Shown piece after piece: positions 36,601 through 47,600 of a stretch of DNA of 64,000 nt. The position numbers and the translations under genes were made by a program. The first letter of the stretch is position 1. Every line of letters starts with the position of its first letter. The stretch covers positions 372,001 to 436,000 of the forward strand of contig WPDH01000067.1 in assembly GCA_019137255.1 (NCBI GenBank), written 5' to 3'. Source of the stretch: Corinectria fuckeliana (taxonomy: Eukaryota; Ascomycota; Sordariomycetes; Hypocreales; Nectriaceae). The notes beneath the pieces were generated by a model. The model made no database searches. It saw only the letters and a program-made list of their open reading frames with translations, and was not told the DNA's origin.

Positions 36601-39113
36601 TCAGCGCCTGCGGAACCCACCTCTGCCACCACCGCCGCCGCGACCCCGACCCCAACCACCGTAGCCACGGCCGCCGCCGCCACCACCACCGTAGCGAACC
36701 ATCTCAGCGAGGCGGGGGTCGATCTGTTGCTTAGCCTCCTGGAGGACATTGACAAGATCTCGGGCCTGCTTCTGGTCTATGGGGATTGTCAGTAAAGAGC
36801 TCCAAGAATCCAAAAAGACTTGGTTGGGGAGGGTGGGGATACTCACTATCAGTGGTAAAGAAGGTAATGGCAGTTCCGTTGGCACCAGCACGGCCGGTAC
36901 GACCAATACGATGGATATAATCCTCCGAGTTGTTGGGGTAGTCGTAGTTCAACACATGGGTGATGTTGCGAACATCTTTGGCACGGATGGTTAGCAGGCA
37001 ATAACGGGGTGTGTATAGCAACGTTCCAGCGCGGGAGGTGAAGGCGGATAGCTAAGCATATTGGCAGGCCGTGTGCACTTCACTCCTCGGCGGACTGGGG
37101 GCAATCATAGTGCGTTCAAAAATGCCATCCTGGGGATATGCGGTCACCGGGTCCTCGGGACAAGGAAGCCTTGGGAGCAGCTTGATCAGGTCAAGAAATG
37201 CGTCCTCCACGCTCGTACCACGGAAGCGACAACGGTACAAGAGTGGAAATACGAGCATAGCAGCAAACAAGTGGCTATACAGCGGATCAAGACTCCATGG
37301 ATAGAGAACCAAGTGGACACGATTCTGTCAGGCAGATTGGCACAGTGATTGGCACAGTCAAGAGAGCCCCTAAACACAAGAGTAAAGTACAGCAAGTGTT
37401 TTGCTGGAAGTTGCCATGGGGCAGGGGGAGGGAAGGATTGATACTCACCAATACCACGCGAAGCCACGTCAGTGGCAACCATGATGGGACTCTTTCCGGC
37501 CTTGAACTGGTCAAGAACCCAATCACGCTCGTTCTGTTGCTTATCTCCGTGGATGGCTGAGAAAAAGTTAGCGAAGGAAAGAAGAGAATCAAAGCATGGG
37601 GAACTCACAAAGCGCGGGCCAGCCATCCTGGCGAAGGAAGCGGGTAATCTCATCGGCAACACGCTTGGTGCCGACGAAGATAAGAATCTTGTTGTCCTTG
37701 TCCTCCATGGTCTTCTCAAGGTGCTTGATCATGAGATCGCGCTTCTCCATCTCGCCAACAACCTCGACAATCTGGGTGATTCGGTGGTTGGCAGCCAGGT
37801 CCAAGGAACCAATGTTGACCTGGATGAAGTCCTGAAGGAAGTCCGAGGCGAGGGCGCGAACCTCCTTGGGCCAAGTGGCGGACCACATCAGAGTCTGTCG
37901 GTCAGGGCGAATCTGGCCGATGATCTTGCGGATCTGGGGCTCGAAACCCATGTCGAGCATGCGGTCAGCCTCGTCGAGCACCAAGTAAGTGACGCGACGA
38001 AGGTTGGTCTTGCCAGCCTCGAGCATGTCGATCAGACGACCAGGCGTGGCAATGCAGACCTCGACTCCCCTAGAGAGATCGCGGATCTGAGGTCCCTTGG
38101 GGACACCACCATAAACGCAAGTGTTTCGGATGCGAGAAGATCGACCGAACTTGGTTATCTCCTGCTGAATCTGAACAGCAAGCTCACGAGTGGGTGCGAG
38201 AACGAGGACGATAGGACCGTCGCCGGGGGCAAGGAGGGGCTGGGCGTTGATGTGGACGATGGCGGGAAGGCAGTAGGTGAGAGTCTTTCCGGAACCAGTC
38301 TCGGCAATACCGACAACATCGCGACCGGAGAGGGCCATGGGCCAGCCCTGGGACTGAATGGCGGTGGGGGCAGGGAAGCCCTGAGCCTTGACCTCATCCA
38401 TGACATATCGGGGGAAGCCAGCCTCGTCGAAGGTCTCGACGGGCTTGGGGACACCGGTGCCAGTGATGGCCATCTGGTGCTTCTGGCGGAAAGCCTCAAC
38501 CTCAGCATCGGATCGGTTGGCGACGTCGTCGTGCTCCTTGTAGAAGTCCTTTTCGAACTTGGGCATGGTGTTGATGTCTGGAAAGATGTTAGCAAATGAG
38601 ACGAACGCGTTGATGATCTGGAAGAACACATACCCCACTCCTGGTGCTTGAGGCCAGAGCCGAGGGCGCTCATGCGGTCGCCACCGCCGCCGCCGAAACC
38701 ACCACCACCTCCTCCGTAGCCGCCACCACCACCGCCGCCATAACCACCACCTCCACCACCGAAGCCGCCGCCGTTGCTTCGACTGCCGAATGTTAGCAGG
38801 AAAATCCTGATGAAGGAAGGGTGCGGTGAGACGCGTTGGGCGATGGGCTAACGCGCTTTGTGTAGCCTGGACAAGGCAGCAGCAACGCAACCCCATACCA
38901 TGCCGCAAACACCAAAGAGAATGATAAAACTTACCCGCCATAGCCTCCACCACCGCCGCCGCTGTATCCATTGCGATCACCACGGTCACCACCGCGATCG
39001 CGGCCGTAGCCACCACCGCCGCCTCCGTAGCCACCACGATCGCCGCCACCACGGTCGCCGCCTCCGCGACCACCGCCGCCATAGCCGCCGCCGCCTTCGT
39101 ATCCGCCTGACAT
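36601..39113 (-). CDS. dbp2: DEAD-box RNA helicase Dbp2
   Basis: ATP-dependent RNA helicase of the Dbp2/p68 (DDX5) family, acting in mRNP assembly, rRNA processing and nonsense-mediated decay. Six exons: 39113-38935, 38782-38634, 38577-37609, 37556-37449, 36975-36847 and 36776-36601; 569 aa. Residues 1-105 are almost entirely Gly-rich repeats with Arg and Tyr. The core follows: APTAIQSQGWP (Q motif), AETGSGKT at 201-208, PTRELA, TPGRL, DEAD at 311-314, SAT, VATDVASRGID (split by intron 4) and HRIGRTGRAG. The tail is again RGG-type (GRGRGGGGGRGGFRRR). Intron 4 is 473 nt (37448-36976), far longer than the other introns (about 50-150 nt), and falls in codon 469. Yeast DBP2 has a large late intron that mediates autoregulation. 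Confidence 0.95.
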
Positions 39114-40286
39114 GATTTCAGGAGATGAGGACGAGAAGGACGTGTGCAGGAGAACCCGTTTTCTGGGAGGGAAATGGGGAAATGGGACAAAGAGAGTCGT
39201 GGAAGAACCCGAACTGATGTCTCACGTGTGTGAGAATGCCCTCTGGATGATGAAAAGGAGTGCGTTGCCCGAGGGTTGGTGATGATGTCCAGGGGAGAAA
39301 AGGGCAGATTGTTGGGTGAAAGGTTTGAGTTGCAGGTCTCCCAAATACCTTTGCGCCTGCTCCTGTTCAATTTTTTTTTCCCGCTAGAAAAAAAAAGTCG
39401 ACGCACTGGCCTGGGCGCCCTGCGGCAGGCCCGTAAGAGTGGGTCCGCCTCCTGCTGAGGGGCCCACTTGGCTACTCCGCCACTTGGGCAAGGGGGGTTC
39501 GAAAAGCAGATGACATAATCAACTGCGATTGGCCTACCCTGGAGATCTGAGTTTTCTGCTCCGGCCAGCAAGCCCAGTGCACAGCAAGCCCAGAACAAGG
39601 AAGACTAAAGAAGTGTGTGCCAGGCGATGATGTCAAGGGCGATGCATGACAATTTATCACCAAAGGCCAAAATACTGGTTGCAGTTGGATAGCGAGATAT
39701 TTGATTGGTGTGCCGCTCTTCCTAGCTTAATGCCAACAGAAGGTTGATTAGTTTGTTTCCCATGGTCGAAACAACACTTGACCTTACAATGAGGTTCTAC
39801 ATACCTACTAGGGGACGAGTATGAGTTTTGGTAATAATTATATACGCGGTAAATGACGGAGAAGTTGGACATGACATAAGTGAAAGACACCGGCATTCAT
39901 GCATGCTGGGGAAGCGTGTTTCTAACGTCCCAATCCTCGGAGACGACTCTGTCTCCTCGAATCGCAGCTATTCCAGTTACTTGCCAGGCCCCTCCGTGAA
40001 AGTGTGTATCGTATTGCAGCTTGAGACTTCAAGCATGTCAAGTTGTAAACACCGTTAGTCCCGGGGTCCCAACGGCGAGGAGCACAAATACCCTAGATGA
40101 TAATGTATTATGCTGTCCTCTTTCTGGGTAGTGTCATCCTGTCCCTATCCGAGATGGCTACAGTGGTGGAGGCAAGTCCTGTTCAAAACACCTGCTTGAG
40201 CGAGTGCTGCTATGCGTAATCTCTCATGCTGGATATATCCCACGGTGCAACATCGGGAACGGAAAGCATGACGAACTCTTGAACAC
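39114..40286. other. Intergenic region dbp2 - kynureninase
   Basis: 1,173 bp upstream of dbp2 and downstream of kynureninase. It includes poly-T/poly-A tracts around 39369-39395. No gene is recognised. Confidence 0.6.
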
Positions 40287-41845
40287 TTATTGCTTACTTC
40301 CCTCGCCCCCTTTTCTCTCTAGCGTCTCGTCCAATGCCTTCTGCAAAGCCGCCTCGAACGCCCTGCCGAACTTCCAGCAGTCCATAAAGCTATTATACAG
40401 CGGAGCCGGCGCCACACGGATGACACTCGGCCTTCGCTCGTCCACCAGCACTCCGCGCCGCTCCAGCTCCGCCATGACGCCGTCTAGCAGCCCGTCCGCG
40501 AGGAGGATGCTGAGCTGCGCGCCGCGGTCCTCCGGCTCCCCCGGCGTCAGGACCCGCCAGGACCCAGCCAGGCTCTCAGGCATGCGGTGCAGCTCCGCGA
40601 GGAGGTACGCCGTCAGCTCGAGGGACTTTGCGCGTAGCGGCGCCATGCCACCGGCTAGAGAGAAGACCTCCAGCGACGCGCACAGGCTCGTGATGTCCAG
40701 CACCGACGGGTTGCTCAGCTGGAAGCCGGCGGCGCCGGGGACGGGGGTGAAGCCGGGCCGCATGACGAACCGCTTGGCCTTGTCGTTGCCCCACCAGCCG
40801 GCGAAGCGGGTCGTGTGCTCCCCCGCGGCGCCGACACGAGAGTTCCGCTCGTGCACGAACAGGCCGCCGATGCAACCCGGCCCGCCGTTGAGGTACTTGT
40901 AGCTGCACCAGGCAGCGGCGTCGACGTCCCAGTCGTGTAGGGCGAGGGGCACGTTGCCGACGGCGTGGGCGAGGTCCCAGATGACGAAGATGCCTCGCTC
41001 GCGCGCAAAGGCTGTTAGGGTCGGGATGTCGAGGAGCTGGCCCGTGTAGTACTGAATGCCCGGCAGGAGGAGGACGGCAGTGGTAGAGGCGTGCTCGGTG
41101 ATTATGGACTCGATGTACTCGACGGAAAGGGTGTCTTCGGGGCCAGGAGGATCGAATGTGACCATGGACTCCTCGGGGTCGAGACCATGATGGCGAATCT
41201 GTGTCTCAACGGCATACTACTCATTGGTGTTAGCAACCCGAACCCCATAAGCAGACACGCACCGGTCTGGACGCACATAGTCACTCGGAAAGGCCTTTCT
41301 CTCTAGGACGATCTTGTGCCGGCCCTTGATATCCGGCTTATAAAAGGCTGCCATCAGCAGGTGCAAGTTCGCCGTCAGCGTCTGCATGACGGCGACTTCT
41401 TCGACCCGGGCGCCCACGATGGGAGCAACCATCTCGGCGGCACGGGCATCGACATCGAGCCAAGTCGGCAGCGGCGAGTCGTCAAGGGGCTTGAAGTGGC
41501 CTTGGACGCCCTGGGCGCGCCATGTGGCCAGGTGCTGCTGGATGCGGGTGGCAGTGCGCCGAGGCTGGAGGCCCAGGGAGTTGCCGACGAGGTAGATGCT
41601 CTCGTCCTCGGCATCTTGAGAGGCAGTGTCAGCGGAGGTTCGGGATGCCGAGGGGCTTTGAACGTGCCTGTAGTGGTTGCGGCGGTGGTGAGGGTGTTGT
41701 CCGGAGGGAGGGAGGTGCGGGATATGTCGGCCTTGGAGGGGATGGTAAACTCGCTGCGGAGGTGCTTGAGGGCGTCATCTGCGTCCAGCTGAGCAGCGAG
41801 ATCCCGACCGACGGGCCCCTTGTCCACCGGCACAGGGAGACTCAT
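40287..41845 (-). CDS. BNA5: Kynureninase
   Basis: PLP-dependent enzyme cleaving kynurenine or 3-hydroxykynurenine to (3-hydroxy)anthranilate plus alanine, in the tryptophan-to-NAD+ pathway. Three exons: 41845-41668, 41614-41277 and 41216-40287; 481 aa. Blocks: FTIPSKADISR (exon 1); DAEDESIYLVGNSLGLQPRR, HFKPLDDSPLPTW, EEVAVMQTLTANLHLLMA and AFPSDY (exon 2); YAVETQIRHHG, VIWDLAHAVGNVPLALHDW and the PLP lysine K279 in SYKYLNGGPG (exon 3). Intron 1 has no usable GT donor. AG|GCACGT with a CTGAC branch point and CAAG acceptor (41667-41615, 53 nt, a GC-AG intron) restores the frame exactly. Intron 2 is GTGCGT..GTAG. A frameshift is the alternative for intron 1. Confidence 0.92.
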
Positions 41846-42783
41846 GGCGACGAGTCTAGGAAAGCGGCAGTCGGCGACTAGGAGAGATGAACCACCAAGT
41901 GATTAGGTAGACAAGTAGGTCATTGAAATTTGACTCATGGGACTAGCACGAGAGCCACACAAACCCAGACCAGAACCATACTAAATATAAACTGCACAGC
42001 TGCTGTATCTATTGAACAGGACTCTGTGAGCTTTTTGCTGGAGACTCCCCGCTACTGTCATGTACGCCCTATTGAACGCGGGGCTCTCACTTTCTGGTGG
42101 AAATTGGAATTGGAGGAACGGGAGACCTATGGTTGGGGAATTGGTCGACGTCCGCCCCGCATTCATAGATTCCGGTCTCCGAGGAATCTCCAGTCTCCTC
42201 CTCCAACACTTTACCAAGTTGAACCCTTGGGACGTTATGGGATACCCACAGTCCTAGAGTAACTGTTTTGCTCGGTGGTTTGAGTCTGGATACGCATACA
42301 CAAACTATGTACGCCGTGACCAGGGCGCCCAAAACTGCAGCCAAGGTACTTCGTACAAGACTCCGTTGACAGTCGCAAGGAAACGACGAGCATCATCGTG
42401 ATTGCTGGTCATAGATATGTCTATCTATCTCCTCCCCCGTCTACTCTCTTTTCGCTCACCAGTCGTACAAGGGTCTCAAGACCTCCTCCCTCTTCTAGAG
42501 CTCCTAGATAAAAAAGAACAAAAAAACCTACCGCAATCGCAGGATGAAACAAATATAAACAGGGTTACAAACACGAAGCATTCCCAGCCCAAGCCCGATT
42601 CTAATCAGACGTCTATTAGTCCAGCCCAGCAGCCCTTGTATAATGCTCCAAGTAAACACCCCCTCCAAAGAACAGACATTTGCGAGCTGTGGTTATAAGC
42701 AGACGGGGCGCTACTGCATCCGCCATCTCAGCTCAGTCAGGGTATCGAACCTCTCGTGTGTGAAGGTTGGGTTGGGTCGGGGC
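41846..42783. other. Intergenic region kynureninase - alternative NADH dehydrogenase
   Basis: 938 bp. Contains an exact GTACTTCGTAC palindrome at 42346-42356. No gene is recognised. Confidence 0.6.
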
Positions 42784-44682
42784 TTATTCTCGAGACACGT
42801 CGCGACCGAAGGCCTTGGACTTCAGCCAGTCGAGGAGAACTAGAACGCGGTTTCGGGCTGAGGAAAGATGGAATTAGCATTGGCTCTACCGCGGGCACAA
42901 TAATGGATAAAAAACTTACTGCTGAAGCACATGGAGAGATAGGCACTCCTCCAGAACAGGAAGGTCAGGCTACCACCGGCCGCAAAGTTGCCGTTGAACC
43001 ACGGAACATCAGCGACAGCCTTCTCGCTACCAATGTAGGCCAAGCTACCCTGGTGAGAGTACTTGAAGGGCTTGACGTCCTTGATCCTTCGCAGCTTCTT
43101 CTCCAGCGACTCAATCTCTGAGGCGACCTCGGCCGAGTTGCCCTGCTTGAGGTTCAGGCTGCTGCTGAGCTCCTTGATGCGGCCCTCGTGAGCCTCAGTC
43201 TTGGCCAGATTGTTGAACAGGCGAGCCAGGAATGTGCCCTCCTGGGAGGCGACCTGGGCAGTCGGGGCGTAGCCAGCGACGGCGCAGTCGCCGACGGCCC
43301 AGATGTCGCGGGTGCCCTGGACGACGAGGTACTCGTTGACGGCAAGACCACGGCGCGAGTCCTTTTGAGCGGGGATCTTGCCCAGGAGGTCCCGGACGAC
43401 AGGACGGAGAGCGTTGCCAGTAGCCCAGACAAGCAGACCGTAGGGAATCTTGAGCATCTCCTTGGTGCCGTCGGGCTTAACGACCTCGGCCTCAACAGCG
43501 CCCTCAGTAACGCGCTTGACCATGGTCTTGAGCTTGATGTCAATGTTCTCCTCGCGCAGGGTGTTCTCGGTGTACTCAATCAGCTGCTTGGAGAAGGAGG
43601 GGAGAACGTTGGGCAGGGCCTCAATGAGGGTGACCTTGAAGCGGTGGCTGATCTCGGGGATGAGCTTCTTGATGTCTTCCTCAAAGAAGTCACGCAGCTC
43701 GCCAGCGAACTCGACGCCGGTGGGACCGCCACCGACAACGACCATGTTCATGAGGCGGTCCATCTCCTCCTGGGTCTGGCCCTTGAAGGAGGCGCGCTCG
43801 ACGCAGTCCATGATCTTCTTGCGAATCAGCTGGGCATCACCAATCTCCTTCAGGAAGCAGCTGTTCTCGCGAACACCGGGAATGCCAAAGGTAGCGTTCT
43901 CAGCGCCGACTCCAATGACAAGCATGTCGTAGGGGATCTCAGTCTCAGGACCCTTGGGCTTGTTTTCGGTGTTGTCGCGGACCTTGACGACCTTGCGCTC
44001 CGGGTCAATGGAGCTGGCCTCAGCCTCGTAATACTTAACCGCGGCCTTCTTGTGTCGAAGGATAGTGCGGACGGGCTCCATGATGGAGCGGTGCTCGATG
44101 AGACCAGTGGTGCATGAGGGAAGGAGGGGAGTGAAAAGGAAGTAGTTGCGGGGAGAGACGACGATGACATTGTAGTTTTCGGTGTCGAGGTTCTTGAGGA
44201 GACCAACGGAGCCCCAGCCAGTTCCTGCGAGTGAGGCACCATCGTTAGTGACTCAATTCGCGACATGTGGGATGAAAAAAAATCACAGAAAAAGGGTCAG
44301 TTCGCGATAACTTACCGAGCACCACAAGGGTCTTCTTCGAGGGATCAGGCTGGAACTGCTCCTCGGGGTGACGATCGTCCCAGATGACATAGCACGTGTA
44401 TCCAATAGTGCCAAGGACGGAGAGGTAGGTGATTCTCCAGGTCCATCGCAGGGTCGAGCGCAGCTTGCCGCGCTTGGGCTTGGGCTTGGGCTTGGACTTG
44501 GGGGCCTCGTCGGCGTAGGCTCTTCGGAAGGCGATGCGGCCCGAGTGCTGGAGCTTCATGGAGACGGAGGGCCTGGTGTTTGCCTTGGAGGCGGTGGTGA
44601 GGCCGCGAGTCGCAATGCGACTGCTCTGGGTAAGGAGGCTAGCCCTGGAGAGGGCGGCCATGGCTCGGGTGGAGGAAGCCAT
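42784..44682 (-). CDS. Alternative (type II) NADH:ubiquinone oxidoreductase, mitochondrial
   Basis: Single-subunit, rotenone-insensitive NADH dehydrogenase that passes electrons from NADH to ubiquinone without proton pumping. Three exons: 44682-44316, 44224-42920 and 42857-42784; 581 aa. The N-terminus (MASSTRAMAALSRASLLTQS) is rich in Arg/Ser/Ala, a mitochondrial presequence. A membrane segment (TYLSVLGTIGYTCYVIW) follows, as in the external (NDE) type. FAD-binding site: LVVLGTGWGSVG (about 119-130). NADH-binding site: VVVGGGPTGVEFAGE (about 284-298). Conserved WAVGDCAV and WRSAYLSMCFS follow. The last exon encodes the usual C-terminus RNRVLVLLDWLKSKAFGRD. No EF-hand insertion is visible. 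External orientation is inferred from the presequence-plus-TM layout. Confidence 0.93.
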
Positions 44683-47600
44683 TGGAGATGCTGGGGGAGC
44701 TCAATTGAGGAGCAGACTCCAGGATATTAGGAGGATAAGGAGGGATAAGAGGAGGGAAGAGTCAGGCAGACAAGACCGTCGGAGACGAGTTGTGATGGGA
44801 GAGAATATCACACAGCACAGAATAATGGTGGAGGGCAGAGGGAATTAGGTAACTGGAGGCGCGTAGCGGGACGGCCAGACGGCGAAACGGACATGCACTG
44901 CGAACTGTGGAGAGGCGACCCGATAAACGGGACTGGGCTGGACTGGGCTGCCCCGGGGATAGCGGGCTAAAGCGCTGTGGCCCAGGTCCTACAGGGGAGG
45001 GAGGTACCGCTACAGCTCCGGAGTGCAGCAGCCCGTGCAGCAAACAGCGTCCACCATCCCGATGGAGGCTCCCAGGTATCTAGATAGGCCTAGGTATGGA
45101 GGTCACAGGTGTGTGTACCCACTGCGAGGTTAGTCCATCCTTCCACCCATCCGCTACGGCTCCCATCCCTCCGTCCATCCATCCATCCAGATCTATTGGA
45201 ACGATAAGAGACGGGGGGTTGAAGACGTGCGTGGGATTGTAAGCCCCGTCCTACGTCGTCCATCGCGAATTGTCGAGTCTCTCCCCTTGGGGGGGAACTC
45301 ACGGGACAAGGTCAAGTCCAGCTCCTACTATCTAGCAGGCAAGTATCCGTACCAAGCTTGGGCGCTCTCCTGCCTTTTCCCTGGAACAGCGATGATCTGT
45401 CCCTAACACTGGTAGTTAATTAGCAAACAAGTCAACTTATTTTCCTCGGACCGGATGCGTACTGCAAGCCGGTTTCTCCAGCTGGTCCTCGGTACCCAGC
45501 AACTCCCCCCACTGTGAAGCTAGCACATTCCCTAGCGCCACCATGGAAACCCACGCCGACCCGCTCGCTAGCTTGGATGACGCCCAATTCTGAGGATGGC
45601 AGATTAAGATGGCGGACATGGATGGGAGCTCCACGCTGGAACCCTTGGAAAATTTCTCTCTTTTGGCTGCTCTTTTTTCTCGCTCTTGTGTATGTACTCA
45701 GTTGCGCTGCTGTTTCTCCCGTGCCAATCGGTCTTGTTGGCCTCCCTTCTTCTTTCCCCTATACCGTGTTATACCTTAGCTACCTTGGGCTCTAGATAGA
45801 ATCTATCTCAAATCAGGTTCCCTCAAAAGTGCACGGAAATCACAGAGAAAAAAAAGACCCTACTTTCTTACTCCAACGAAGAGTCGGGACCGGCACGGAG
45901 ACGGGACTTGACCCCGACCCGGTCCCCAAAATACATATCTCCAACTAAACCTAAAGATACACGGTAGCTACTACTATGTATGTAGAATTCCCACCCCAGA
46001 GCCTCGGTTTCCCCACTAGAACTCGGGGACTCCAGCATCTGCAAGACACTCCCTGCACTTCGCTTCCTCGAATTCTCCTTCGGTGCGCTGGCTCGTGAAG
46101 CCCGGTGAGGGCGGACGGAGGTGCCGGGCTGAGATCCGGCCTCCCGAGAATCCATGGATCCTACTTGATACAGGTCATTATAGGATTCTGGTCCATGAAC
46201 CTCTTTCAGCATGTCTCTATTTTTGCCTCTGTGGCCCTCCAAGGTTCCCCTGCGTCTCTTCGTATGGCCATGGACACAGCGATGATGGCACAAGCACGAG
46301 GCACACCTTTTCACCAAGAAAAAGTACAGCAGTGTGCATGTGGCAGCCCTTCCTTCAACCCGCAACGTCCAGCCCGCCCTCTATCGCTCCCGTCCACGGC
46401 GTTTCTCCGGGCGCCCGGCGCATTAGACCTGGGGTCCGTAGGCCCCGTTGATGGCTTGCGCGCACATGCAAACCTTTTAGTACGTCGACGAGATTATCTG
46501 CACCGGCGCACGGGAACCGCAAGCACAAGGGCCTCATTCCCTCCATCCCTCCCGATCCCTCTTGTTCCCTTCCTCCAGTCCTGGCTGCCATCATGATGCT
46601 CAGGTGTGCGTCTGCTGCGCGTAATTACGTACCTTCTCTGCAGCCAACATCACCCCTCCCTTCAAAGGGGATGCATGTGCTGGCCAACGTTCGTGGCTTC
46701 TCGTGGCCCGTGGCGTCTTGTGAATCCGGTTTCTCACGACCCCAGATCCCGGCGGCATGAGGATGCTCGTCGGTGAGTCGGTGAGCGCCTACTTCGTACA
46801 GTCCGCTCTCCCGCTTCGCATGTGAGAATGCAAGATGGAGGAGACCACGCGAGATTCGCCGATTTTGGGCAGTTCCTAGCGCAGTCTCTAGGCACTATGA
46901 ACTAGCTGCTTCCCAACATCAATTGACCTTTCCCTCCCAAGGCATTGCGACACGGGGCTCATGCTTTACAAGCAATCACAGTTGTCTACATAAGCAGAGA
47001 GGTATTTAGTTGGGTAGTTGCGGACTCGCCAGAATAGGATACAGTGGCACAACTGGACTGATAAAGTCGCCATCGTAACGTAATTACATATTTACAAACT
47101 CATGGCACACGCTCAGACTTTGATATATTTTGCGTGAATTTCTTTCACGCTCTACCAGTGCGAAGCATTAATTACCTCCTGTAACTACTGTTCCTTGCCC
47201 TGACTACCCAACTGGGCCAGTTCGTCATTGCTCGGCTTTTTTTCGAGCGAGTCTCGGCCACTTCGGTGCATTTCTCGATATTGCTCCTAGACAGTGGCTG
47301 GCGCTGTCCGGCCAAGCCACCGAAACCCCGAGCTACCCCAGCTCTTGGTTATTTTTCACTTTAGAATCTTTTATGGGGAATTTAGATTTGACGTCCGAAG
47401 AGGCGCATTCATAGTGAGATCTGAGGATCCGGGCTCACAGAATACCACCTTCAGTCGTGTCTCAGCCTCAAAGAACATGGGAGACGCCAAGGTTATTCCT
47501 GACTTGGCGCGTCGGAGCCGCAACTCGCAACTGCACAACTGCACAACTGCAGCGCTCATCACCGTTGGCTAGCATCGTCCTCCCGTGTTGCTGGTGTTGC

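Noticed and set aside
37472..38599. 375-aa ORF antisense to dbp2
   Set aside because: Antisense shadow of a strongly conserved helicase exon.
43188..44117. 309-aa ORF antisense to the NADH dehydrogenase gene
   Set aside because: Leu/Asp/Gly-rich shadow frame of a conserved gene.
45514..45795. 93-aa ORF with a hydrophobic C-terminal half
   Set aside because: Too short, no conservation recognised and no clear leader. Could be revisited with RNA-seq.
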